Source: Pseudoips prasinana
Lineage: Eukaryota > Arthropoda > Insecta > Lepidoptera > Nolidae
Length of the DNA stretch: 64,000 nucleotides
Reading direction: 5' to 3'
Assembly: GCA_951640165.1 (NCBI GenBank)
Contig: OX621255.1
Span: 21,364,001 to 21,428,000, forward strand
A model generated the notes under the pieces. That model saw nothing but the letters and a program-made list of their open reading frames with translations. It was not told the origin of the DNA and did not search any database. Within the stretch, counting starts at the first letter, position 1, and every line of letters starts with the position of its first letter. This document shows, piece by piece, positions 53,466 to 61,258 of the stretch. The translations under genes were made by a program, and so were the position numbers.

Positions 53466-56080
53466 TAGGGTTGTAACGGAGGCCTCTTAGCGGAGGCGGA
53501 GGCGGATGCGAATGTGACGGATTTCACCTCCGCGGATGCGGAGGTTAACGGATGCGAATGCGAAGGTGAAAGTGGATGTGAAAAAATAGTATTTTATGAG
53601 TAATATTTATATTTTTTCAATCTCAATAAATGAAGAATGAGCTGAAAGCTGAAAGTGGGGCAATTTCAATTTGACTTCATAGAGAAGGAGGGACTCTTTA
53701 TGATGAACTCCTTTTTCAAGAAGCCGGATAACCGCAAATGGGCCTGGGTAAGGTAAAACAAAAAACGAGATAGAGTTTATTTTGTCGACGATAAAACAGA
53801 TGTTCAATGACGTCTTTATGATCAATACGGTTAAAAGCGGGAGCGATCACAGGCGGGGGGGCTCATTGAACCTTAATGTCAAGCTCCAGAGGTCCCGACT
53901 GATAAAGTCTATGCACCGACCTTACCCATCCACGTCGCAAACCCGGAACCCTTTCAGCTCAAACTGCAAAACCGAGTGGAGTCATACCACGACAGGTTCG
54001 TAGAAGCTGTCCATACGGCTGGGTCTTTAAGGCCCGCCGTACAAACAGAACCAAAAAGATCTCTGACTAAACCCTGCAGCTAAAGGAAGAAAGACGGAAA
54101 ATGGTTTTGACATCCTCTGATGATGCTACTAGATACCGGCAGCTCAACAGACCTAGACAGTCTTTGACTCGCGACACGCGCCCAATTAATACAAAATGTA
54201 TTAAAAAGCCATCGAGTGTGACAGAGGCTCTAAAGTGTTAGAAAGAGAACTGTCTGTTGAACAGAGCCAACTGACGAAGCTGAAGACTGAGGATGGCAGA
54301 ATCGTCACGTCTAGACCTGAGTTGCTGGGAGAGATCGAGAGGTTCTATGGACAGCTGTATACGAGAACCCAGTCACCTGTCGATAGTTGTGCCTCAGATC
54401 CCAGAGCACGACTAACCCGAGTTCACCGAAGACATCCCGGACGTCAGCATGTGCGAGATAAGAATCCCTCTCAAACAGCTTAAGAACAACAAGGCGCCTG
54501 GTGATTAAGGAGTTACAGCAAGTTACAGCTTCTTGGTCTTCTACGGGCCCTTCAGAAGTTATTGAACTCCGTCATACTAGAAGGTCAAACGCCACAAGTA
54601 TGGCACAGAGGTGTGGCGGTACTCTTCATCAAAAAAGGCGAAAAAACCCTCTTGAAGAATTACAGACCCATCAGAATGCTGAGCCATGTTTACAAGTTGT
54701 TTTCGAGAGTCATTACAAATCGTCTCGCACGCAGGTTTGACGACTTCCAGCCTCCCGAACAAGCCGGATTCCATAAAGGCTTTAGTACCATAGACCACAT
54801 AAATAAGACCGAAGAGTGTAACCAGCCATTATGCTTAGTGTTTGTAGACTATGAAAAAGTCTTTGATTCGGTCAGAACCTGGGCCGTACTGAGGTCTCTC
54901 CAAAAATGCCAAATCGACTACCGGTATATCGAGGTGTTAAAGTGTTTATATGAAAACGCCACTATGTCAGACCGGAACTGGGAACCTATCCACTTGCAGC
55001 GAGGTGTGAGACAGGGAGATGTTATATCTCTGAAACTGTTCACCGCTGCGTTGGAAGATGTCCTCAAGCTTTTGGACTGGGAAGAATTTGGCATCCATGT
55101 CAATGGCGAGTACATCACCCACCTTCGATTTTCCGACAATATAGTAGTCAAGGCTGAGACCCTAGAAGACCTCGGTACAATTCACAATGGCCTCAGGATA
55201 GTCTCTCAACAAGTGGGTCTTAAAATTAACATGGATAAGACGAAAATGATGTCGAACATCCATGTTGCACCCGCTCTACTTAAGGTTGGAGACTGCACTC
55301 GAAATTGTAGGGCACTATATTATTTACCTAGGACAGATCATCCAACTAGGTAGGTCCAACTTCGAAAAGGAGGTAAATCATAGAATCCAACTCGGCTGGG
55401 CAGCAACTTCGGGAAGCTACTTAATATCTTCTCGACCCAAATACCGCAGTGTCTCAAGTCGAAAGTCTTCAACCAGTGTGTGTTGCCAGTGATGACTAAC
55501 GGAACAGAGACGTCATCGCTCACTATGGGTCTTATCAGGCGGCACAAGGTCACCAAAAGAGCAATGGAAAGGAAGCTTGGAGTTTCCCTGCGAGATCGGA
55601 TTAGAAATACTGAGGTCCCCAGGCGAACCAAAGTAACCTACTTAACCCGAAGAATTGCCAAGCTGAAGTGGCAGTGGGCAGGGCACATAGCTCGTAGAGC
55701 CGCGGGCCGCTGGGGCAGAAAGGTTCTCGAGTGGGGAACACGAGCCGGATGATCTTGTGCGAGTTGCTGGAAGTCGCTGGATGCCGATAGCGTAGGACCG
55801 GCAATCGTGGACATCTTTGGGGGGGGGGGGGGGGGGGCTTTTGTCCAGCAGTGGGCGTCATTCGGCTGATATGATGATGATTACAAAGGTGGAATTGATG
55901 CCAAAGGCATTCTCTGCCAGTCGACCTTTGGGTGATGCAGAGATATATGATTATGCCGTAAATAAACCTCCGTTATAACTCCGCAAAAAAACAGCGGAGG
56001 CGGAGGCGGATGCGAAGGTACGATTTCATGCGGAACTTCCGCAGTAACGGAAGCGGAGGCGAAGATCCGTTACAACCCTA
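53466..56080. mobile_element. hAT element, 2615 bp, 8-bp target duplication
   Basis: TIRs TAGGGTTGTAACGGA (53466) and its inverse ending at 56080. An exact 8-bp duplication CTACTAAG is at 53458-53465 and 56081-56088. Subterminal 'ggaggcggatgcgaa'-type repeats lie at both ends. No transposase. Its middle is an RTE LINE copy. Removing it restores the CR1 ORF2 between its endonuclease and RT parts. Confidence 0.92.
53850..55885 (+). pseudogene. RTE-type LINE, decayed (copy 2)
   Basis: Plus strand. Pieces: 'MLERELSVEQSQLTKLKTED' (54235-54483); the RT run 54562-55353 with 'NYRPIRMLSHVYKLFSRVI', 'PEQAGFHKGFSTIDHIN', 'CLVFVDYEKVFDSVRTWAVL', 'LQRGVRQGDVISLKLF' and 'HLRFSDNIVVKAETL'; then 'LGQIIQLGRSNFEKEVNHR' and 'KLKWQWAGHIARRAAGRWG' (55300-55750). 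The 3' end is 'gtccagcagtgggcgtcatt' plus tgatgatgat. FADD has become FSDN, so the RT is dead. An 18-nt G-run is at 55820-55837. It is the same family as 16117-18040, whose FADD is intact. Confidence 0.85.
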
Positions 56081-56088
56081 CTACTAAG

Positions 56089-57295
56089 GCAATCTACGAA
56101 TTTATCAATATTTTCCTTAGAATAGTCACGTCTATGCACATAATAGTATTTAAAATTGCAACTATTTTTGACTGGGCATTTAACTATTTGGGCAGTATGA
56201 TCCGATAGCGCCAACTCAATTATCTCTCCTTTGCAACCCCTAATATTGTGAGCAATATTGTCAATGCATGTGCCACTGACCAAACGTGTAGGTGAATTAA
56301 ACTGGAATTGCAAGTTATATGACGCAAGTAAGTTTATGAGCTCCATTGATACTTTGTTCTTGTTAAGTAAATTAACATTGAAGTCGCCTGCAACAATGAT
56401 TTTTTTATTTTTTATTCTGTATTTACTCAGAATGTTATGTAGAGTTTGAAAAAATGTTTCGTAAGCTTGACTACTATGATGTGGAATTCTATAAATCTAA
56501 ACAATTAGTAAATTATGTTGGGTCAATTCGATAGCCGAGCATTCAATGACATTGGGGACTGATAGAGTCGCCACCTCCTCAAGTACTTTAAATGGATGAC
56601 TTTCTTTTATTAAAATGCAGGTGCCTCCATTTCTATTCTTTCTACAAAACGCTGTCGCTAATTTGTACGATGGTATTTGTAGTCGATTTATATCTTCTAT
56701 AACCATATTATGCTCTGTGATACATAGAATATCGACAGATTCTGTGAAGAATTCAGTTAAAGATACAGTTAGCATGTCTGATTTATTGATAAGTCCTGCT
56801 ATGTTTTGGTGTAAAATCTTTAAATTATTATACACGAAATAAACCAGACATACTGCTGGTGTCATTTTTATAATGTGTTACCTCAGGCTCTTTTGTATTA
56901 TTGTAACTTTCTTTTAACAAATTGCTTTGGTTCTGGTCAACCTGAACTCCTGATAATTCACCCTCGGAGATAAGAACGTTATGTAATATGAGATCGTGTA
57001 AATTGGTGAAAATATTTTTCATTCCGTTGTTATTAAGACTTCCCGACCTTCTAAACATAGTCCAGTCATTTGACAAATTTTGATTAGAGTCAAATAACCA
57101 TGCATAGTTGTGTTTGTTTATGTCCTGAAGTAACAACTCATTAAACATCTCTATTCTACAATTATACATATTAGAATAATAGCTAAGTCTAAATGTTGGT
57201 AAGCATAATATAATATTAGTATGTGTAATCTTCATTAATATTTCTCTTAAATTTTGAATTAGATTAGCATAGTTATTAGATTTTTCGAAGTCCTC
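56089..57295 (-). pseudogene. CR1 ORF1 esterase-domain end and ORF2 endonuclease
   Basis: ORF1 part, minus strand from about 57295: 'EDFEKSNNYANLIQNLREIL', 'HTNIILCLPTFRLSYYSN', 'YNCRIEMFNELLLQDINKHN', 'NGMKNIFTNLHDLILHN', parallel to the ORF1 at 26879-27949. Endonuclease part (56865-56089): 'LKILHQNIAGLINKSDML', 'ILCITEHNMVIEDINRL' (Glu), 'RNGGTCILIKESHPFKVL', then after a break 'MELINLLASYNLQFQFNSP' and 'LALSDHTAQIVKC' (Asp-His). The endonuclease frame is broken near 56490. The element starts abruptly in ORF1, as 5'-truncated LINEs do. Confidence 0.8.
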
Positions 57296-57602
57296 AACTC
57301 CCTTGAGCAACAATATCGTTGTTATCATTACATTGAACATTACAAACTGTATCTTGTGAATAAAATGCATCCTTTTGTGATCGTGGCGCATTTGAGTCTA
57401 AAACATCGCAAGTCGAAACATTTTGTTTACATTTAGGACAATTCGCTCGAATATAACCCTTCTCTCTACAACCATAGCAAAACAAGTTAGACTTATTACT
57501 ATTAATCGAGTCTCTAGAATTCTTCGGACACGAATCGCGTGTATGACCACGACACTTGCAATATACACAAAATGACTTTTTATCACTTGTCTCACTCTTC
57601 AC
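57294..57602 (-). pseudogene. Gypsy Gag nucleocapsid (CCHC knuckles)
   Basis: The first knuckle C-x2-C-x4-H-x4-C is intact ('CVYCKCRGHTRDSC'). The second, 'CYGCREKGYIRANC', has Tyr for His. A third Cys-rich stretch follows ('CPKCKQNVSTC'). Downstream the frame is cut at about 57295 by the CR1 insertion. Nucleocapsids bind the genomic RNA. This domain directly follows the capsid part (57599-58060) with an overlap of a few nucleotides and a frame change. Confidence 0.8.
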
Positions 57603-58060
57603 TTTAACCGCGGAATTATTTTATCGGCACTGATTGGAGTCGAAGGCGACGGCGAACGTTGCGGAGACTGCGCTTGTAACCGCTGAGCCACCGTGGCACT
57701 CTGCGGCTGAAAGCTACGATGCGCCGGAGGCGCCTGCCCGTTGTTTCCCGCCAATTTCACACCATCCGATGCGACGACGCGTGAACTTCGCGAGCCGGCC
57801 GGTAGGTAGCGCACCGATCGCGCACGCTTCGACGACGACGTTGAGGTTATGCTCGTACTAGCACTTTCCATGAGCGATTCTTCAATGGCTCGCGCCTTAT
57901 TAATCAGGGTCTCCATATTCGCTACCGCATCTAGTGATAAACGTTTTCGAATACGCCTATCTAATAAGCCGAATATCATGTCCAACTTCATTTGTTCGGG
58001 TAACGTGTATGGTAACGTCGACATCATAGCCCGTATTTTAATAATAAACGTATCCGCCAT
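57599..58060 (-). pseudogene. Gypsy Gag, C-terminal capsid part
   Basis: 153 residues. 'MADTFIIKIRAMMSTLPYTL' and 'DMIFGLLDRRIRKRLSLDAV' match the second half of retrotransposon Gag capsid domains (S-V-A-D-F-I..M..L..). A Ser/Pro/Arg-rich linker follows. The first half of Gag and the usual leader are missing: 11 nt upstream of this Met the sequence becomes the tRNA copy, with an in-frame TAA in those 11 nt. The Met is therefore an internal residue that happens to start the remaining frame, not the native start. Confidence 0.8.
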
Positions 58061-58071
58061 CTCTTAATTCT

Positions 58072-58147
58072 GCCCGGCTAGCTGAGTCGGTAGAGCATGA
58101 GACTCTTAATCTCTGGGTCGTGGGTTCGGGCCCCACGTTGGGCGCCA
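58072..58147 (+). other. Full-length tRNA-Lys(CTT) copy with CCA, in the Gypsy primer-site position
   Basis: 58072-58144 folds as tRNA-Lys: acceptor GCCCGGC/GTTGGGC, anticodon CTT in the loop 'CTCTTAA', T-arm GTGGG/CCCAC, discriminator G at 58144, then CCA at 58145-58147. Nuclear tRNA genes do not encode CCA. The minus strand from 58147 reads TGGCGCCCAACGTGGGGC, the standard tRNA-Lys primer site, immediately next to the 5' LTR, and then continues as complement to the whole tRNA. Differences from a normal tRNA-Lys include G instead of the near-invariant A at T-loop position 58, a mismatch in the D-stem (GCTG/GAGC) and one at the base of the anticodon stem. It is unlikely to be a functional gene. 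It reads as a reverse-transcribed mature tRNA. Confidence 0.9.
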
Positions 58148-58400
58148 CTTATAACGAGATTAAAACACATCGGTATAAGTTATAGATTGTTTATTGGGTG
58201 GAACCACGAAAACACAGATTACACGTTATGTAGCGTATCAATAAAATTACAACCTTTGCACTATAGACACGTAACATTAGTCTCATTCGACTTCGACAAT
58301 CAACCGACTCAGTAAAGCAAACATAATGTACTGTCGGCGGGCGCGAAGTGACGCGGCTTCTTGTCCCCCCCCCCCCCCTGCGGGAGGTGCGCGTTATAAT
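58148..58400 (-). repeat. Gypsy 5' LTR
   Basis: The minus strand begins near 58400 ('tataacgcgcacctcccgca'), includes a 15-nt G-run and 'gaagccgcgtcacttcgcgc' shared with the 3' LTR remnant, a polyadenylation signal AATAAA (complement at 58178-58183), and ends 'aatctcgttataag' next to the primer site. The first two bases are AT where the 3' LTR has TG. Confidence 0.8.
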
Positions 58401-58675
58401 ATTATATTAACATAACATAATTTTGTTGTTGAATGGTATAAGGCCGTAGAACCTCTATGTAACACTATCATACTACGCTATTGTTGTTGCTTTGTTTGTA
58501 CACAAATTGTATATTTAATTTGCGGGTTACGGTGTTGGTTGTACAATTATTTAATAGTTTTAATTTGTTATTAGCTACCTAAGTGTTATTGTATACCTGT
58601 TTGTTTCCCTAAATAAAATAAAATACTAAAAGGATAAAAAATATATTGTATTCAATTTTATAGATTTTATGATAC
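58401..58675 (+). other. Unassigned, 3'-UTR-like stretch
   Basis: AT-rich sequence ending in 'aaataaaataaaatactaaa', reminiscent of a LINE or gene 3' end. No coding part. Confidence 0.3.
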
Positions 58676-58678
58676 TAC

Positions 58679-58770
58679 TAGCTTTGCCCCGCGGTTACCC
58701 GCATTAAATTTTATAAATATATGTTGACCCGATCTCTTAGTAATATTCATGCAAAAATTGAAGTAAATCT
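58679..58770 (-). mobile_element. Lep1-like Helitron end (partial)
   Basis: 'CTAGctttgccccgcggttac' through 'tctcttagtaatattcatgc' matches 7891-8040 in the same orientation and 59700-59807 inverted. It breaks off where the 54-bp minisatellite starts. Confidence 0.65.
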
Positions 58771-58782
58771 CATCATCACATC

Positions 58783-59331
58783 CATATAATCACTGCCACG
58801 GCAAGAACATATTGTTGTGTACACGTGGGTTCTACTCATATAATCACTGCCACGGCAAGAACATATTGTCGTGTACACGTGGGTTCTACTCATATAATCA
58901 CTGCCACGGCAAGAACATATTGTTGTGTACACGTGGGTTCTACTCATATAATCACTGCCACGGCAAGAAAATATTGTCGTGTACACGTGGGTTCTACTCA
59001 TATAATCACTGCCACGGCAAGAACATATTGTTGTGTACACGTGGGTTCTACTCATATAATCACTGCCACGGCAAGAACATATTGTCGTGTACACGTGGGT
59101 TCTACTCATATAATCACTGCCACGGCAAGAACATATTGTTGTGTACACGTGGGTTCTACTCATATAATCACTGCCACGGCAAGAACATATTGTTGTGTAC
59201 ACGTGGGTTCTACTCATATAATCACTGCCACGGCAAGAACATATTGTCGTGTACACGTGGGTTCTACTCATATAATCACTGCCACGGCAAGAACATATTG
59301 TTGTGTACACGTGGGTTCTACTCATATAAGA
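58783..59331. repeat. 54-bp minisatellite, ~10 copies
   Basis: The unit begins 'catataatcactgccacggc' and ends 'acacgtgggttctact'. Copies are nearly identical. A single T/C difference (attgTtgtg or attgCcgtg-type, i.e. TTG/TCG) runs T-C-T-C-T-C-T-T-C-T, hinting at a 108-bp higher-order unit. Because 54 is divisible by 3, all six frames can stay open, which creates long spurious ORFs on both strands. Confidence 0.95.
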
Positions 59332-59364
59332 ACAGTCCCTGTACCTGTCATAACAACTTTTGAA

Positions 59365-59495
59365 ATGGGCCAGTTGGCGTGGATGGTAATTACTTGCCTT
59401 TCACGCCGCAGGTCGTGGGTTCGATTCCTACCCAGGTCAAATATTTGTGTACATGAACATGTTTGTTTGTACTGAGTCTGGGTGTAATCTATTCA
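59365..59495 (+). mobile_element. tRNA-headed SINE, truncated (copy 2)
   Basis: 'ccagttggcgtggatggtaa' (A-box side), 'gtgggttcgattcctaccca' (B box), then 'gaacatgtttgtttgtactg' and 'gagtctgggtgtaat'. It lacks the distal third present at 32515-32792. Confidence 0.8.
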
Positions 59496-59509
59496 TATAA
59501 TAAAATCGT

Positions 59510-59807
59510 AGGAAATTGAAATCGTAGGAAAATGAAAAATATACATTGAATATTTTTTTTAAATTCGTGATCTGCAATCGATATCGAAGCCATAAAACCA
59601 GTTTTTAGAATTTTTGTTTGTTTGTCTGTATGTATGTCCGGGCGAAAACCAAAAAGTACTGCATTGATTTACTTCAAATTTTGCTTGAATATTACTAAGA
59701 GGTCGGGTCAACATATAGGCTACATATTGTCACGTTATCACCTACGGGGGAGGAGCAGTGATAATTTTTAAAATTTAACGTGGGTAAAACCGCGGGGCAT
59801 AGCTAGT
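59510..59807 (+). mobile_element. Lep1-like Helitron, near complete
   Basis: Reverse-complement match to 7891-8215. It contains 'tttgtttgtctgtatgtatg' (GTCT run) and ends in the hairpin 'gtgggtaaaaccgc' and 'ggggcatagCTAGT'. Confidence 0.75.
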
Positions 59808-59837
59808 TATCTATATAAGTATGTATTTACAAAAGCT

Positions 59838-60084
59838 GCCCATCTTTCCTACGCTTATCCAGCACACATTTAGTCCCATCGAGCTGGATTTCCTTGGTAT
59901 ATGGCATATGGCGTATAGCATCGGACTCTGCACTGTGATTCTGTGCACCTCTGTCGGTGCATATACTGGTCTTCAGCTTGTTGGATGTGGCCAATCTCTA
60001 CGGAGACATGCGTAGAGAATGGTCAAGAAAATTATCTATCATTGTCTGCTTATGGAGAAAGCGCGAGCTTTTGAGACATGAGTT
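59838..60084 (+). pseudogene. Possible decayed exon of a membrane protein (unrecognised)
   Basis: The plus frame is 'LPIFPTLIQHTFSPIELDFL' followed by a hydrophobic stretch ('SIGLCTVILCTSVGAYTGLQ') that could be a membrane helix, then 'VGCGQSLRRHA'. After one TAG (60013) it stays open to 'LLMEKARAFE'. Composition is more codon-like than its surroundings and an AG acceptor-like site precedes it. I cannot assign a family. A chance ORF is possible. Confidence 0.3.
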
Positions 60085-60149
60085 GGAACTTGAAAGTCAC
60101 AACTAAAGTAAATACTCGGAACTAAGTAAAAAAAACATCGTACATAAAT

Positions 60150-60457
60150 ATTATTTTATTAAAACGTAATAATATAATTTAATAATAAAAAAATGTGTTC
60201 AAAATATACAAAACATAAATTAAGTTATATTAAAAAAAGTCAATTGTATTATAAACCGTTTTTATTGTATTCTTATGAGATAGTTGTAATGATAAATTAA
60301 TAGACAATACAATTTAAACCACAACATCGCCAGAAGGTACAAATAAATTGATTTATTTTTTGTCTGTATATTACAAGTTCTTTGTGTGTCAAAAAATCTT
60401 CTTTTGGCTGTTATTCCGATTGTAGAAATCGAGGTTTTGTGAATTACAAACTATTTT
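60150..60457 (-). other. MIOX: Probable 3' UTR of MIOX
   Basis: It follows the MIOX stop codon on the minus strand. An AATAAA signal (complement TTTATT at 60155-60160) lies ~300 nt downstream and is a plausible polyadenylation signal. The exact cleavage site is not known. Confidence 0.5.
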
Positions 60458-60566
60458 TTACCATTCGAGAACGCCAGGAATGTATTTCTCGATAAGTTTC
60501 TCGTAGTACGGCCACAGGGCTTCAATGTCGGGAAGGGCCGCACTTTTGGTGTACAAGTCGTATTGG
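60458..60566 (-). CDS. MIOX: Myo-inositol oxygenase, last coding exon
   Basis: After an AG acceptor (complement 60567-60568) the exon supplies the last base of an Asn codon, then encodes 'QYDLYTKSAALPDIEALWPY' and 'YEKLIEKYIPGVLEW' with TAA at 60458-60460. The pattern F-N-x-(F/Y)-D-L-Y-T-K...P-Y-Y..LI.KY.PG(V/I)L.W is the highly conserved C-terminus of myo-inositol oxygenase, the non-heme di-iron enzyme that converts myo-inositol to D-glucuronate in the cytosol. This exon lacks the iron ligands, which lie upstream. It is joined in phase to the exon at 61163-61258. The stretch is undamaged, so a functional host gene is likely. Confidence 0.92.
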
Positions 60567-61162
60567 CTGTTTGAATAAAACAACATTCATTACATATATA
60601 TTAAAGTATTGTATAGTAGAGTATTGTGTAGTCCAGTTTTTTATTTATTTTATCATTTTTTTTATTACTAGCAAGATTTTAGTATATACCCTTCTTTGTT
60701 ACTTTCTATGATCTATAGTTTTATGATCTGCACCATCCTCAGGTTGACTAGCAGAAACTGCCTTGGGCACGTACACTGACTACGCTTGGCGTCGCTTGGG
60801 CGTTAAGTTCGCCTTTGTACAAGTTTATGTACATAAAGAAATAAAAAAAAATAAGGTTAGTTGGTACTGACAGTATTATAATGCTCTTAATTTTAAATAT
60901 AATCTGTACTACAATACAGCGTGTCAAACTATTTGAAGATCAATATTTACATAGAATTACCTTTTCTTTGAGTAAGATATTTTTGTTTATCTAGTTCCAT
61001 ATCACTAATTTCAGACCGTTATATGACTGTTAACAATATAACAAGTACTAGACGGAATTTAGCTACGTGACTGGTGTCATATCTTTCTGCTTTGTTGTAC
61101 CTTATATGAAAATACGCTACAGTCACGGGTAATCCAAAATCAAAGTATCAAGATGTGCTTAC
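60567..61162 (-). other. MIOX: MIOX intron (596 bp)
   Basis: Donor GTAAGC at 61162-61157 and acceptor ...ACAG ending at 60567 (minus strand). It splits an Asn codon AA|C. Confidence 0.85.
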
Positions 61163-61258
61163 TTGAAAGTCAGGACGTGCTGAAGAATCTCCTCGTCACC
61201 TTCCTTCAGCAGATTCTTGTAGTCACCACCCGCGTGCCACGGGTACAGAGAGTGGTAT
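61163..61258 (-). CDS. MIOX: Myo-inositol oxygenase, penultimate coding exon
   Basis: The 96-nt exon starts with the last base of an Arg codon and encodes 'YHSLYPWHAGGDYKNLLKEG' and 'DEEILQHVLTF', ending with AA of an Asn codon before GTAAGC. R-Y-H-S-(F/L)-Y-P-W-H is a hallmark of MIOX; the His of 'RYHS' lies in the active-site region. The acceptor is 'ttttaaaatAG', with a weak pyrimidine tract. It is in phase 2 on the 5' side and matches the putative donor at 63997. It and the last exon together give the final ~68 residues of the protein. Confidence 0.92.

Larger units (their letters stand above)
51212..57295 (-). mobile_element. CR1-type LINE, 5'-truncated, inserted between Gypsy gag and protease
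   Basis: On the minus strand it starts abruptly within an ORF1 esterase-like domain (about 57295), continues through ORF2, and ends at 51212 with 'tttgtatttgtataagg', a short-repeat tail of CR1 type. Gypsy coding sequence resumes on both sides. A hAT element (53466-56080) sits within its ORF2. Confidence 0.8.
48857..58400 (-). mobile_element. Ty3/Gypsy LTR element, defective, split by a CR1 LINE
   Basis: Minus-strand order: 5' LTR (58400-58148), a tRNA-Lys sequence in place of the primer site (58147-58072), N-truncated gag (58060-57294), [CR1 insertion 57295-51212], protease-RT-RNase H (51210-49382), integrase C-terminal end (49370-49013), polypurine tract (48957-48947) and a truncated 3' LTR (48946-48857). 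No env-like ORF. Internal deletions remove the RT catalytic segment and the integrase core, so the copy could move only with help, if at all. Confidence 0.85.

Noticed and set aside
58072..58147. Functional tRNA-Lys gene
   Set aside because: CCA is encoded, the T-loop and B box lack the invariant A, the D-stem is mismatched, and it sits precisely between an LTR and gag.
58783..59331. CRISPR-like array or repeat-protein gene
   Set aside because: The 54-bp units are contiguous with no variable spacers. Long ORFs on both strands follow from a unit length divisible by three.
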